Notes: generated by a model from the sequence alone, not told the origin. A DNA stretch of 64,000 bases from Mycetocola lacteus (GCF_003667575.1 NZ_RCUY01000002.1:1-64000); one strand, 5' to 3'. Shown: positions 45,304 through 54,717, counted from the stretch's first letter. Numbers and translations: made by a program.

Positions 45304-46764
45304 CTAGTAGGCGCCGCTGCTGCCCATTACCGCACGCACGGTGCGCCAGAGGATGATGAAGTCACCGGTCATGGACCAGTTCTCTACGTAGTAGAGGTCT
45401 AGACGCAGGCTGTCTTCCCAGGAGAGGTCGCTGCGACCGCTGACCTGCCAGAGACCGGTCATGCCGGGCTTCACCAGGAAGCGGCGGTGTGCGGCGTCCT
45501 CATACTGGTCAACCTCGCTGCGCAGTGGCGGCCGCGGACCCACCAGGGACATGTCGCCGCGGAAGACGTTGATCAGCTGTGGCAGCTCGTCGATACTATA
45601 GCGGCGCATAAACGCGCCGAGCTTGGTGATTCGAGGATCGCTCTTCATCTTGAACAGGATTTCATTGCCCTGAGACTGGTGTCGCAGTGCATCCAGACGG
45701 TCCTCAGCGTCCACCACCATCGAGCGGAACTTCACCATGTAGAAGTCGCGTCCGTTCAGTCCCACCCGCTTCTGCCGGAAGAACACCGGCCCGCGCGAAT
45801 CCCTCTTAATCAGAATCGCAAACAGGAGGAAAATCGGAGAGAGCAGGAGGATGCCAAATCCGGAACCGAGGATATCCAGCGCGCGCTTGGAGGAGTACTT
45901 TCGCCCTTCAAACTCGGGAATATCGACACTGATCAGGGGCAGGCCCGCAACCGGACGCGCACGAATACGCGGTCCTGCGATATCGGTCAGGGCGGGGGCT
46001 ACCACCAGGTGAATGCCTCGACTTTCAAGCTGCCAACCGAGCTGCCTCAGAGCGTCGGGGCTCATCTGGTCCGAACCTGTGTACACCACGGTCTCAATCG
46101 CCTCCTCATCGAGAACGCGTTCGATATCGTCCAGGCCACCCGCCACCGCGATACCCGGCGCAATATTCTGCTGTCCCAAGCCATCCGAGGTTATCGCCGC
46201 CACAGGGGCGAGTCCCGATGCCGGGGCACGCAGGATCTGAGCCGCGACATGTTGGGTCTGGTGCTGCTCACCGATCAGGAGGGTCCGGTTGAAATACCAG
46301 CCACTCTTACGCTTGTATCCCACCCAGGTTCGCCAAGCCCAGCGCGTCCCGAGGAGCAGTAGGAGGCCGAACGGGAGGGCAAGAAGAAAATACCCACGCC
46401 CCAGTTCTACTTTGCCCAGATAGCAGATGATCGCGAGAACCCCGAACACTCGAATCGTCGCATCAACGATCTGCTTATACTCCACGGTGCCCGTCCCGAT
46501 AATGGACGCGCGGCGGGTTCCAAACAGGGATAGTGCAAACAGCCACACCAGGGCAAGCACAACCGAAAACACCGTGTAGGAAATCGTAAACGCGATGTAC
46601 CGGGGATCTGGGTCGATCGCGAGGGACTCCGCCTCGGTTCCGAAACGAATCCACTGGCTCCCGAAGACGGCGACCAAGACACTCAGGGTGTCGGAAACCA
46701 TCAACCGTCGACGATACACCTGTTCCCACCGTCGAGCGGGGAATCGAGGAGGCCAAACGGGCAT
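45304..46764 (-). CDS. Initiating polyprenyl-phosphate sugar phosphotransferase (WbaP/CpsE-type)
   Basis: 486-residue membrane enzyme that transfers sugar-1-phosphate to undecaprenyl phosphate, starting repeat-unit synthesis. Four N-terminal TMs (~25-150), a CoA-binding-like Rossmann domain (~165-280), a fifth membrane segment (LDILGSGFGILLLSPIFLLF) and the catalytic domain with KFRSMVVDAEDR, RYSIDELPQLINVFRGDMS and VGPRPP. ATG 46764 has AAGGAA 6 nt upstream; a longer in-frame start at 46941 lies in the divergent regulatory region and is rejected. It is the first gene of the minus-strand unit through the flippase. Confidence 0.93.
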   Translation of the reverse strand: MPVWPPRFPARRWEQVYRRRLMVSDTLSVLVAVFGSQWIRFGTEAESLAIDPDPRYIAFTISYTVFSVVLALVWLFALSLFGTRRASIIGTGTVEYKQIVDATIRVFGVLAIICYLGKVELGRGYFLLALPFGLLLLLGTRWAWRTWVGYKRKSGWYFNRTLLIGEQHQTQHVAAQILRAPASGLAPVAAITSDGLGQQNIAPGIAVAGGLDDIERVLDEEAIETVVYTGSDQMSPDALRQLGWQLESRGIHLVVAPALTDIAGPRIRARPVAGLPLISVDIPEFEGRKYSSKRALDILGSGFGILLLSPIFLLFAILIKRDSRGPVFFRQKRVGLNGRDFYMVKFRSMVVDAEDRLDALRHQSQGNEILFKMKSDPRITKLGAFMRRYSIDELPQLINVFRGDMSLVGPRPPLRSEVDQYEDAAHRRFLVKPGMTGLWQVSGRSDLSWEDSLRLDLYYVENWSMTGDFIILWRTVRAVMGSSGAY

Positions 46765-47042
46765 GTGAAATTCCTTTGTCGCGCAGCGCTCTCGCGCACA
46801 TCTGGGGGAGTTTGAGGCCCTGCGCAATGGGCACTCACATAAGCAGCCTAATGAATAACACCTTTTCTGGGAAAATGCCCAGAGGGGTTTTTGCAACTTT
46901 GATGAGAAAAGACCCCCAATCTGGGGAGTGTTCGGTCGCAAATCTGGCTCGTGGCGAGCGAGCGCAGCGCCGTACGGACAGTCGTCGCCCGATCCACCGA
47001 GCGTTCTGGCACGATGGGATCAACCCGAGAAGGGAACCCGAG

Positions 47043-48362
47043 ATGACATCCACACGCCCTGCCGCCAACGCCGACGGTATGCGTCGTCACAACCTCGCCG
47101 CGGTCCTGGAGATCATCCATCGTCGTCGGCAGCTTTCGCGCACCGAGATTACCCGGGCATCCGGGCTGAGCCGGTCCTCGATCAAGGGCCTGGTGGCCGA
47201 GCTGGAGACCCTCGGGCTGTGCTTTGAGAGCGAGCCGCTAGCCAATAACCGCTCGGGGCGTCCCTCCCCGATGGTACAGCCGCGCCCCGACGTGCTGAGC
47301 GTTGCGGTGATGCGCGATGCCAACGGGATCACCGTGGCCCTGGCGACCCTCGGGGCGAAGATTGTCTGGCGTCGGGCGGTCCCCCTCCCCCGCAACGTGT
47401 CCGCACGCGACACCGCGGATATCGTGGCCACCACGATCGCCGAGGCTCGGCAGGAGCTGCCCGCCGGGGCCGTCCTGGTGGGGATCGGCGTGGCCACCCC
47501 GGGGTTTGTGACCGGAGACAACCACGAGTTTGTAAGCGCGTCGTCGCTGGGATGGGATGCCGAGCCGTTTGCCCGCTACCTCACCGAGGCCACCGGAATC
47601 CCCGCCGAAACCCGCTATGACGGGCACCTGGGTGTACTGGCCGAGAGCATCTGGGGTGCCGGGCTGGATCGAAAAAACGTTGTCTACTTCTACGGCGGCC
47701 CCGGCGGGATCGGCACCGCGGTGCTAGTGGGAGGGCACCTCCTCACCGGCAACACCGGTATCGCCGCCTCCTTCGCCCACGCCACCGTGCGGCCCGGCGG
47801 CGGACGCTGCTGGTGCGGCGCCCGCGGCTGCTTCCAAGTAGAGGTTACCCAGTACGACATCCTGCAGGCCCTCGGCGAGATCGGTGCCCTGCCCGAGCTG
47901 CCGCCCGAAGCCGCCGAGGACCGCTCCCCGCGCACTGTCTACGCGCCTCCACACGATGACGATCCGGTACTCCCCGAGCCGCCGCAGTCCCCGCATGAAC
48001 GCCTGGAAAGCTACCTGTCTCGGACCGGTGCGGCCCTGCGAGCCGCCGTCATCGCCTACGATCCCGAGCTGATCCTGTTTGATGGATTCTTCAGCCACCT
48101 GCTGGCCTACGACCCCGACGCCCTCGCGAGCTACTGCGTAATCTCCAGCTTCGACAGCATGCGCCAGCGGGTGGAGCTCGGCACCCCAGCACTCGGGCCC
48201 GACCTGCTCCTGCTCGGTGCGGCGGACCTGGGCTTCCGTCGGCTCCTGGCCGATCCGCTCGGCGTGATCGGCGGACAGCCGGCGGGCACGGACACCACGG
48301 CGAACCCGGTTACCCCGCACACACCGGCCAACCCAACTGCGCCGGCCGCCGAGCCGCGTTAA
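47043..48362 (+). CDS. ROK-family transcriptional regulator
   Basis: 439-residue repressor-type ROK protein. The N-terminal winged helix (~20-75) includes LSRTEITRASGLSRSSIKGLVAELETLG (quoted to place the helix-turn-helix); the ROK domain follows with the zinc site GGRCWCGARGCFQ. The residues needed for sugar phosphorylation are not evident, so it is a regulator sensing a sugar. Pro-rich tail at the C-terminus. GAAGGGAA precedes ATG 47043. It converges on the carbohydrate operon at 48419-54547, which it may control. The 278-bp region upstream, shared with the divergent phosphotransferase gene, holds short inverted repeats but no clear single operator. Confidence 0.88.
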   Translation: MTSTRPAANADGMRRHNLAAVLEIIHRRRQLSRTEITRASGLSRSSIKGLVAELETLGLCFESEPLANNRSGRPSPMVQPRPDVLSVAVMRDANGITVALATLGAKIVWRRAVPLPRNVSARDTADIVATTIAEARQELPAGAVLVGIGVATPGFVTGDNHEFVSASSLGWDAEPFARYLTEATGIPAETRYDGHLGVLAESIWGAGLDRKNVVYFYGGPGGIGTAVLVGGHLLTGNTGIAASFAHATVRPGGGRCWCGARGCFQVEVTQYDILQALGEIGALPELPPEAAEDRSPRTVYAPPHDDDPVLPEPPQSPHERLESYLSRTGAALRAAVIAYDPELILFDGFFSHLLAYDPDALASYCVISSFDSMRQRVELGTPALGPDLLLLGAADLGFRRLLADPLGVIGGQPAGTDTTANPVTPHTPANPTAPAAEPR

Positions 48363-48363
48363 C

Positions 48364-48409
48364 CGGTCGCGCCGTCATATTCCGATTCGGGAACATGACG
48401 GCGCGACCG
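48364..48409. terminator. Bidirectional terminator between ROK and MFS genes
   Basis: Outer stem of 15 perfect pairs (CGGTCGCGCCGTCAT with its complement) enclosing an inner TTCC/GGAA hairpin. No marked U-tract. Confidence 0.8.
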
Positions 48410-48418
48410 CGTTTCGGC

Positions 48419-49666
48419 CTAGGCTTCGTCGGGTTTTTTGAGCAGGAAGGTCATCGCCAGTGCGAGGACCTTGACTCCCAGGCCCACGGTGAGCGCAAAC
48501 CGCAGACCGTGCCCATCCGCGAGGATGCCGTACACCGGCGCGAACAGCCCACCCACCGTGGCCCCGAGGCCCAGGGTGAGTCCGCTTGAGGTTCCGATCC
48601 GATTCGGCAGGTACTTCATCCCCAGCGCAACCTGCACCGAGAACGGGATGAAGGCGGCAAACCCGAGCACCGCAATCGCGATCAGCGCGACCACCGTGCC
48701 CGGCGCAAGCAGCATGACCCCGAGCGCCAGCGGGCCGATCAGGTAGCCCAGGCGCAGGGTGAGAATATGGCCGATCCGGTCGGCAAGCCAGCCGCCGGCC
48801 AGGGTTCCCAGCACACCCATCCCGGTGAACAGGGTCAGGCTTCCGGCCCCGAACTCGGTACTGACCCCGAACTCGCTAATCAGGAACAGGGCGAGGAAGG
48901 CTTGAATTCCGGCCGATCCCGCCGAGGACAGGATCACCATCGCCGAGAACCAGCCGAATGCTCGCCAGTCATCCTTGCCCTGCCGTGCGGGCTTCGTCGG
49001 AGCCGGAACGGCAACACCCGAGCGCGCACGCTTTGCTCGTTCGATACCGCGCCAGATCGACATCAGCAGCGCCAGAGCCACGGCCGGGAGCGCGAGCAGC
49101 GGGGTGGCCGCGAGGCCCAGGTTTCCGATCACCAGCGACACCGCAAGCGGTGCCAGCGCCATGCCGATATTTCCACCGACCGAGAAGACCGCGAGCCCAC
49201 TGGTGCGCGGACCCGAGGCCGCCTTCGCCTGACGCGTGGCCGAGGGATGGTAGGCGGCGACCCCGAGACCGGTGCCGGCGACCGCGAGACAGGTCAGCAG
49301 CAGGTCCTGGGTGAGCCCCGAGATACCGACGCCGACGCCGGCGATCAGGAAGCCCACCACCGCGAGCCAGGGAATCCGCCAGCGATCCACCAGCAGCCCA
49401 AATGCGGGCTGGAGCACGCTGCCCAGCAGGTTGGCGGCGAGCATGATTGCGCTGGCGGCGGCGTAGGTATAGTTGCGCTCCAGCACCATAAACGGGATCA
49501 GCGCCGGCACCGCCCCCGCGTAGAAATCGTTGACCACGTGAGTCACCGACATCAGCGCGAGCTTCCCGCGTTGAACCTCCCCGGTCATGCGCGGGGGCGC
49601 TACCTGCGGCAGCGCCCCCGTTCCAACCGATTCCAGGGAATCAATCGCCTCGTTTTTTGAGGTCAC
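48419..49666 (-). CDS. MFS transporter, Fsr-like
   Basis: 415-residue, 12-TM major facilitator related to the fosmidomycin-resistance (Fsr) group (SVTHVVNDFYAGAVPALIPFM, GLGVAAYHPSATRQA, GWLADRIGHI). GTG 49666 overlaps the ThuA stop codon (GTGA), giving translational coupling; the start at 49681 would overlap further and is less likely. Last gene of the carbohydrate operon. In this setting it may export or import a sugar derivative rather than an antibiotic. Confidence 0.85.
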   Translation of the reverse strand: MTSKNEAIDSLESVGTGALPQVAPPRMTGEVQRGKLALMSVTHVVNDFYAGAVPALIPFMVLERNYTYAAASAIMLAANLLGSVLQPAFGLLVDRWRIPWLAVVGFLIAGVGVGISGLTQDLLLTCLAVAGTGLGVAAYHPSATRQAKAASGPRTSGLAVFSVGGNIGMALAPLAVSLVIGNLGLAATPLLALPAVALALLMSIWRGIERAKRARSGVAVPAPTKPARQGKDDWRAFGWFSAMVILSSAGSAGIQAFLALFLISEFGVSTEFGAGSLTLFTGMGVLGTLAGGWLADRIGHILTLRLGYLIGPLALGVMLLAPGTVVALIAIAVLGFAAFIPFSVQVALGMKYLPNRIGTSSGLTLGLGATVGGLFAPVYGILADGHGLRFALTVGLGVKVLALAMTFLLKKPDEA

Positions 49667-50334
49667 TCTGCCAGCAGCCAATCCACCTCGCGGCGCAGCA
49701 GCTCGTGCCGTTCCGGGGTGTCGAACGCCTGCACGCCGTGGCCCAGCGCGTCATAAACGGTGCGGGCACCGTCCTGCTCGGTGGTCCAGACCAGTGCGTG
49801 GGTCAGGTCGGCATAGTCGTGGGTCAGCAGAACACGGCTGCCCGGGTATGCCTCCAGGTAGCTGTACATCTCGTCATAGGGGTGGAAGTCGGCAAAGCCC
49901 GCGGTGATGGGGTGATCCGCATCCGACACCTGCACGTGCGAGACGCCGATCGGCGGGTGCATCGAGGTCCCCCGCACCCACTCGCCGCCGATCCACTGGT
50001 GCCACTCATCCAGCCCGTCGAGGCTGTTCGAGGCGGCGTGCAGCGCGAGGATCGGTGCCTTGCGGGCACGGTAGGCACGCAGCGCGGCAAACGCCTCGTC
50101 CCACTCCTCGCGCGGACCGTCGGAGACCTCGGTGTACTCGCCAAAGCCCGAGTTGACCACCAGCAGGTCGGTGTCCTCCAGCTCCTCGAGGATGCCCTGC
50201 GGTTTGAGCGCACGCAGCACAACCTCGTGCCCGGCCTCCTGCAATACCTGGGCGACGCGGAAGCCCGTCGCGGTGAAATCGTGCCAGCGGTCCTGGTACT
50301 GACCGGAGCCGGTCAGGATGGTGATTTTTGCCAT
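49663..50334 (-). CDS. ThuA-domain (trehalose-utilisation-like) protein
   Basis: 223-residue protein of the ThuA family, a class I glutamine amidotransferase-like fold implicated in oxidation products of disaccharides. Family motifs are GHEVVLRALKP, DLLVVNSGFGEYTE, ILALHAASNSL and HPITAGFADF. ATG 50334 follows GAAAGGGAAACATC. It is embedded in the sugar ABC operon between the aldo/keto reductase and MFS genes, which supports a role in catabolism of a modified or 3-keto sugar. The substrate is unproven. Confidence 0.88.
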   Translation of the reverse strand: MAKITILTGSGQYQDRWHDFTATGFRVAQVLQEAGHEVVLRALKPQGILEELEDTDLLVVNSGFGEYTEVSDGPREEWDEAFAALRAYRARKAPILALHAASNSLDGLDEWHQWIGGEWVRGTSMHPPIGVSHVQVSDADHPITAGFADFHPYDEMYSYLEAYPGSRVLLTHDYADLTHALVWTTEQDGARTVYDALGHGVQAFDTPERHELLRREVDWLLAE

Positions 50335-50358
50335 GATGTTTCCCTTTCTCGGGTGGGG

Positions 50359-51318
50359 TTAGGGGTGCAGCAGGGTGGTGGGAATCGGGGCCGAAACCAG
50401 GCCGGAGGCATCCAGCTCCGCCCACAGCTCGGTGGGGATCTCCCAGCTGGCCCAGGACAGGTTCTGGTTCAGCTGGCCGCGGTCGGCCACCCCGGTGAGG
50501 ATCATGTCCACCTCGGGATAGCCCAGCACATACTGAATGGCCACCGCACCGATGGGCACGCCGTAGCGCTCACTCAGTGCGTGAATCGCGGCGACCCGCT
50601 CGACGATCTCGGGCGGGGTGGGCTGATAGTGGAAGTGACCGGAGTCCTTGCCATCCACCAGGCCCGCGTGCAGGGTCGAGGCGATGCTCAGGGTCACGCC
50701 CTGCTCCCGCACCAGCGGGATCACCTCGTCCAGCGCCTCGGAGTCCACCAGCGAGAAGCGTCCGGCGAGCAGCGCGGCGTCCAGCTCGATTTCGCGCAGG
50801 AACCGGGCGAGCATCGGTGCCTGGGTGATGCCGACGCCGATGGCACCGATCACGCCCTCGGCGCGCAGCTCCTGGAGGGCCGCATAGGACTCGGTGGAGG
50901 CCTGGTCATAGAAGCGATCGGGATCGTGGATATACGCGATGTCCAACCGGTCCACGCCCAGCCGGGCGAGTGAGGCATCCACCGAGCGGCGAATCCCGTC
51001 GGCCGAGAAGTCGTAGCGCCACAGCGCATCCTCGTGTTCGAGGACCGGTTCGCCCTCGCGCACCAGGCGGCCCACCTTCGAGGAGAGCACATACTCCTCG
51101 CGGGGATAGCGGGTCAGCGAGGGGCCAAACAGCTTCTCCGAGGCACCGCCACCATACATCGGGGCGGTGTCGAAGTAGCGGATTCCCGCATCCCAGGCGG
51201 CATCCACCAGGTCGTCGCTGTTGGCCTGCGGGTCGGCATGATGGATCAGCGAGGTTGCGCCGAGGGCCAGGCCGCGGGCCTGCGGGAAGGTAACCCGCTT
51301 GGTGGGTTCGGTTGTCAT
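50359..51318 (-). CDS. Aldo/keto reductase
   Basis: 319-residue NADP(H)-dependent TIM-barrel oxidoreductase. The catalytic tetrad is visible: Asp in YFDTAPMYGG, its Tyr, Lys in YVLSSKVG, and His in IAYIHDPD. The family includes L-fucose, L-rhamnose and galactose dehydrogenases (IRYFDTAPMYGGGASEKLFG resembles D-threo-aldose/fucose dehydrogenases). ATG 51318 is two bases from the permease stop. A role as sugar dehydrogenase acting on the imported substrate is likely. Confidence 0.9.
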   Translation of the reverse strand: MTTEPTKRVTFPQARGLALGATSLIHHADPQANSDDLVDAAWDAGIRYFDTAPMYGGGASEKLFGPSLTRYPREEYVLSSKVGRLVREGEPVLEHEDALWRYDFSADGIRRSVDASLARLGVDRLDIAYIHDPDRFYDQASTESYAALQELRAEGVIGAIGVGITQAPMLARFLREIELDAALLAGRFSLVDSEALDEVIPLVREQGVTLSIASTLHAGLVDGKDSGHFHYQPTPPEIVERVAAIHALSERYGVPIGAVAIQYVLGYPEVDMILTGVADRGQLNQNLSWASWEIPTELWAELDASGLVSAPIPTTLLHP

Positions 51319-51320
51319 GA

Positions 51321-52256
51321 TTAGCCTTTCAGTCCGCCGCCGAAGTTGATACGCATGTACTTCTGCAGCCAGATAAAGATGATGATCAGCGGAATGGTGG
51401 CCACGAGTGATCCGGAAATCACCAGGGTCGGGATGATGGCCTCCTCGGTATCACTACCGCGCATCATGCTGTAGAGGCCGAGGGAGAGGGGGTACTTGGT
51501 GTTGTCGCTCAGCATGATGAACGGCAGCAGGAAGTTATTCCAGATTCCCACGAACTGCAACAGGAACACGGTGAGCAGGCCGGGCGCCATCAAACGCAGC
51601 CCAATCGCCGAGAAGATTCGAAACTCGCTGGCCCCGTCCACGCGTCCGGCATCCAGCAGCTCCCGTGGTACCGAGGAAGCTGCAAACACGCGGCACAGCC
51701 ACATCCCAAACGGGCTGACCATAACCGGGAACAGGATCGCGAAGTACGTGTTGGTGAGCTCAAGCTGGGCCATCAGCAGATACTGCGGGATCGCCACCAC
51801 CACGCCGGGCAGCAGCATGCCGGTGAGCACCAGGCCGAAGGCGACCTGCTTGCCGCGGAACTCATACATCGCCAGGCCGTAGCCGAACGCCGCCGAGACC
51901 AGCACCGAGAGGGCGGCGCCTCCGCCGGCGTAGATGACCGAGTTACCCATCCACGTCCAGAACGCGCCGTCCTGATAGTTGCCCAGCTGGGCGACGTTGC
52001 GGAAGAACCCGTCGATCCCATCGGGGATAAACGTGTTGGTGGTGAAGAGGGTATCGCGCCCCTTGGTCGAGGCACTCACCAGCCAGAACAGCGGGATAAA
52101 GCAGTACAGCGAGCCGATGATCAGGATCGCCGAGGGAATCGCACCGAGCGCCTTACGCTTGGCCCGGGCGCGTTCGCGCTTGATCTCCTGCGGCGGACGC
52201 TCGCTCGCGGGCAGCGCGGCGGCGACAGGAACCGGGGTTTTATCGATCGTGGTCAT
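51321..52256 (-). CDS. Carbohydrate ABC transporter permease, MalG type
   Basis: 311-residue inner-membrane permease, six TMs. The EAA loop that docks the ATPase is ELLDAGRVDGASEFRIFSAIGL. Its ATG overlaps the stop of the MalF-type permease by one base (TGATG). It pairs with that protein to form the channel. Confidence 0.94.
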   Translation of the reverse strand: MTTIDKTPVPVAAALPASERPPQEIKRERARAKRKALGAIPSAILIIGSLYCFIPLFWLVSASTKGRDTLFTTNTFIPDGIDGFFRNVAQLGNYQDGAFWTWMGNSVIYAGGGAALSVLVSAAFGYGLAMYEFRGKQVAFGLVLTGMLLPGVVVAIPQYLLMAQLELTNTYFAILFPVMVSPFGMWLCRVFAASSVPRELLDAGRVDGASEFRIFSAIGLRLMAPGLLTVFLLQFVGIWNNFLLPFIMLSDNTKYPLSLGLYSMMRGSDTEEAIIPTLVISGSLVATIPLIIIFIWLQKYMRINFGGGLKG

Positions 52257-53242
52257 CAGTCGCCCGATCCCTTCTTACCGGCCAGCCGGAAGACCAGCAG
52301 CGAGAGTCCAAAAGCGATCAGCGCGATGATGATCGCCCCGGCCGCGGCCATGTTGGTTTCGCCCTGCTCAAAGGCCAGGCGCTGGATCTCCATCAGCGGC
52401 ACCCAGCCGGAGGTGATGGAGGGGGACATGGTTTTCATGGTCTGCGGTTCGGCGTACACCTGAACCGCGCCGATCACACCAAACAGCAGGGTGAAGATCA
52501 TCGAGGGCACCACGAGCGGCAGCTTGACCTGGATCGCGATCCGCAGCTCGCTGGCCCCGTCGATCCGGGCCGCCTCGTAGATCTCCCGTGGGATCCCGCT
52601 GAGCGCGGTGTGCAGGATGATCATGTTGAAGCCGATACCTCCCCAGACGGCGATGTTCACGATCGAGTAGAACACCAGCGAGTCCCCGAGGAAGTCCGGG
52701 GTGGGGAAACCGAAGAAGGTGAAGATGTCACCGAACGGGCTGGTGCGCTCGTGGTACATGTAGCCCCACATGAGCGTGGCGATCACGCCGGGCACCGCAT
52801 AGGGGATGAAGATAATCGTTTTGGAAACGGTACGTAGTTTGGAGACGCCCACATCCAGCGCCAGGGCGAAGACCAGCGCCAGGCCGAGGGTGATCGGGAT
52901 CACCAGCAGGCCGTAGTATCCGGCGCGGGCCAGGCCCGACCAGAACACCGAGCCCTCGAGGATCGCCGCGAAGTTGTCGAACCCGACAAATACCGAGGCC
53001 CGTTCGGAGGCACCGATGATGCCCGAGGAGACCTTATTGGAGAAGAAGCTGAGGTAGACCGAGTAGCCGATCGGGATCAGCAGGAACAGGGTGAAGAGGG
53101 TGATCCCCGGTGCGATAAACAGGTACGGGGCGAGGCGGTGGCGGCCCTTCTTCGGGCGGCCCGGGCCGGCCGGGGCCCGACCGGGCGCGAGCGAGCGTCG
53201 CGTCCGGGCGGGGCCGGCCTGTTCGAGAACTGACTGAGACAT
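52256..53242 (-). CDS. Carbohydrate ABC transporter permease, MalF type
   Basis: 328-residue inner-membrane permease with six TMs after a basic Pro/Arg-rich N-terminus (~35 residues). The EAA loop is EIYEAARIDGASELRIAIQV. It follows the binding-protein gene by 6 nt. No nucleotide-binding subunit is encoded in the operon, so a shared ATPase such as the ugpC product at 56.7 kb is needed. Confidence 0.94.
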   Translation of the reverse strand: MSQSVLEQAGPARTRRSLAPGRAPAGPGRPKKGRHRLAPYLFIAPGITLFTLFLLIPIGYSVYLSFFSNKVSSGIIGASERASVFVGFDNFAAILEGSVFWSGLARAGYYGLLVIPITLGLALVFALALDVGVSKLRTVSKTIIFIPYAVPGVIATLMWGYMYHERTSPFGDIFTFFGFPTPDFLGDSLVFYSIVNIAVWGGIGFNMIILHTALSGIPREIYEAARIDGASELRIAIQVKLPLVVPSMIFTLLFGVIGAVQVYAEPQTMKTMSPSITSGWVPLMEIQRLAFEQGETNMAAAGAIIIALIAFGLSLLVFRLAGKKGSGD

Positions 53243-53248
53243 GTGGGG

Positions 53249-54547
53249 CTAGTCCGTCACCGTGAAGCCCGTGCGCTTCATATCGTCCACCACGGTGGTT
53301 TGCAGCTTCTTGATGGCGTCATCCATCGACAGCTCCCCGGCCACGGCCTTGGGCGCGATGTCCTTCCAGGTACTCTGCATCAGCAGGGCGTTGGGACCCC
53401 AGTTGGAGAACGTCTTGGCCTTCTGGCTGGCCACCAGCTTGAGGTAGTCCTGGGCCGGATCGATCGGGCTCGGGCGCATCTCCAGGATCTCCTTGGAGTT
53501 GTCCAGGCGGTCGCTGCCGGAGAGGTTGTTGGAGTACTTCCAGCGGGTGAGGATGCCCTCCTCGGAGTCGGTGAACCACTCGATGAAGGTCTCGGCGGCC
53601 TGACGCACCTTGGTGTTCTTGACCAGGATGATCGCCGATCCACCGGACACCGCGGTCTCGGTATCACCCTCGTTCCACACCGGCATCGGTGCCGCACGCC
53701 ACTTACCATCCAGCTGCGGGTTGGCGTTCATGATGGTGCCGGGTGCCCAGGCGCCGGCGTTCCAGGAGAGGATCGTCCCGTCGGCGAGCATGTTGTTGAC
53801 GCCGGGGCCGGTCTCGGTGGAGATTAGGCCCTCCTTGATGAGCTTGGAGCGGAAGTTGGCGGCCTTCAGGGTGGCCGGGTCATCGATGCCCACGGTCCAC
53901 TTCTCGCCGTCGGCCTTCCACCAGTCGGCACCGGCCTGAGCCGACCATCCGGCCAGGTCGTTGGAGTCGTAGTTGTAGTTTCCGAGCACCTTGTCCGGGG
54001 CAACCTCCTTGACCTTGCGGGCGAGCGCCTCATACTCGTCCCACGTGGTCGGGACGGTCAGTCCCAGCTGGTCAAACAGGTCGGCGCGGTAGAAGAACAT
54101 CATCGGGGTGAAGTCCTCGGGTGCGCCGTAATCCTTGTCGCCGAAGTGCACCAGGCCGCGCACGGATTCGCGGTAGTTACCCTCATCGATCTTCAGGTTT
54201 TCCAGCGGGGCCACGGCCCCCTGGGAGACCAGGTAGGGCAGCATCTGATACTCGGCCTTGATCACATCGGGGGCGTCTCCGGCCTGGACGGCGGCGATCA
54301 GCTTGGCGGCGATATCGGGCTGGTTGGAGGGGACCACGGTCAGCTTGACCTTGATATTCGGATGAGACTTTTCGAAGGCCTCAACGATCTGCGGGGCGTA
54401 CTGCGTGGGGTGCCAAAACTTGATGGTCACGGGCTTATCGGCGGTGCCGAGACCCTTATCCTCTTCGGCGCTTGCCCCACCGGAGCATCCGGCAAGCAGG
54501 GCCACGATGGCCGTGGCGGCGAGGAGGGAGAGGGAACGTTTTTTCAT
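53249..54547 (-). CDS. Sugar-binding lipoprotein of an ABC transporter
   Basis: 432-residue extracellular solute-binding protein (family 1). Signal peptide MKKRSLSLLAATAIVALLAGC ends in a lipobox, LAGC (Cys21). The mature part has the family-1 features ITIKFWHP-like strand (VTIKFWHPTQYAPQIV), KAEYQMLPYLVSQGAVAPL and AWAPG. ATG 54547 has AAAGGAG 8 nt upstream. First gene of the six-gene operon ending at 48419; a palindromic operator lies ~145 bp upstream. Confidence 0.95.
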   Translation of the reverse strand: MKKRSLSLLAATAIVALLAGCSGGASAEEDKGLGTADKPVTIKFWHPTQYAPQIVEAFEKSHPNIKVKLTVVPSNQPDIAAKLIAAVQAGDAPDVIKAEYQMLPYLVSQGAVAPLENLKIDEGNYRESVRGLVHFGDKDYGAPEDFTPMMFFYRADLFDQLGLTVPTTWDEYEALARKVKEVAPDKVLGNYNYDSNDLAGWSAQAGADWWKADGEKWTVGIDDPATLKAANFRSKLIKEGLISTETGPGVNNMLADGTILSWNAGAWAPGTIMNANPQLDGKWRAAPMPVWNEGDTETAVSGGSAIILVKNTKVRQAAETFIEWFTDSEEGILTRWKYSNNLSGSDRLDNSKEILEMRPSPIDPAQDYLKLVASQKAKTFSNWGPNALLMQSTWKDIAPKAVAGELSMDDAIKKLQTTVVDDMKRTGFTVTD

Positions 54548-54688
54548 GGGCGTTGCTCCTTTGCAGGTCAATGACGAAACGTGATGCGGGTGTGAGTTTC
54601 CCTCCCCCGGGCGCACCAATCACCGCCCTCATTGGCGGTGCCAGAATCACGATTCCCCTACGCGATTCCGGGTGCCCCCGACTTTCCG

Positions 54689-54717
54689 GAGGTATGTTCA
54701 CGTCATCAACATACCTC
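54689..54717. promoter_or_regulatory. Palindromic operator upstream of the sugar ABC operon
   Basis: GAGGTATGTT (54689-54698), nine bases, AACATACCTC (54708-54717): ten perfect pairs. It lies between the operon start (54547) and the frame-disrupted frames on the plus strand. It is the obvious candidate site for a sugar-responsive repressor, possibly the ROK protein. Confidence 0.6.
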
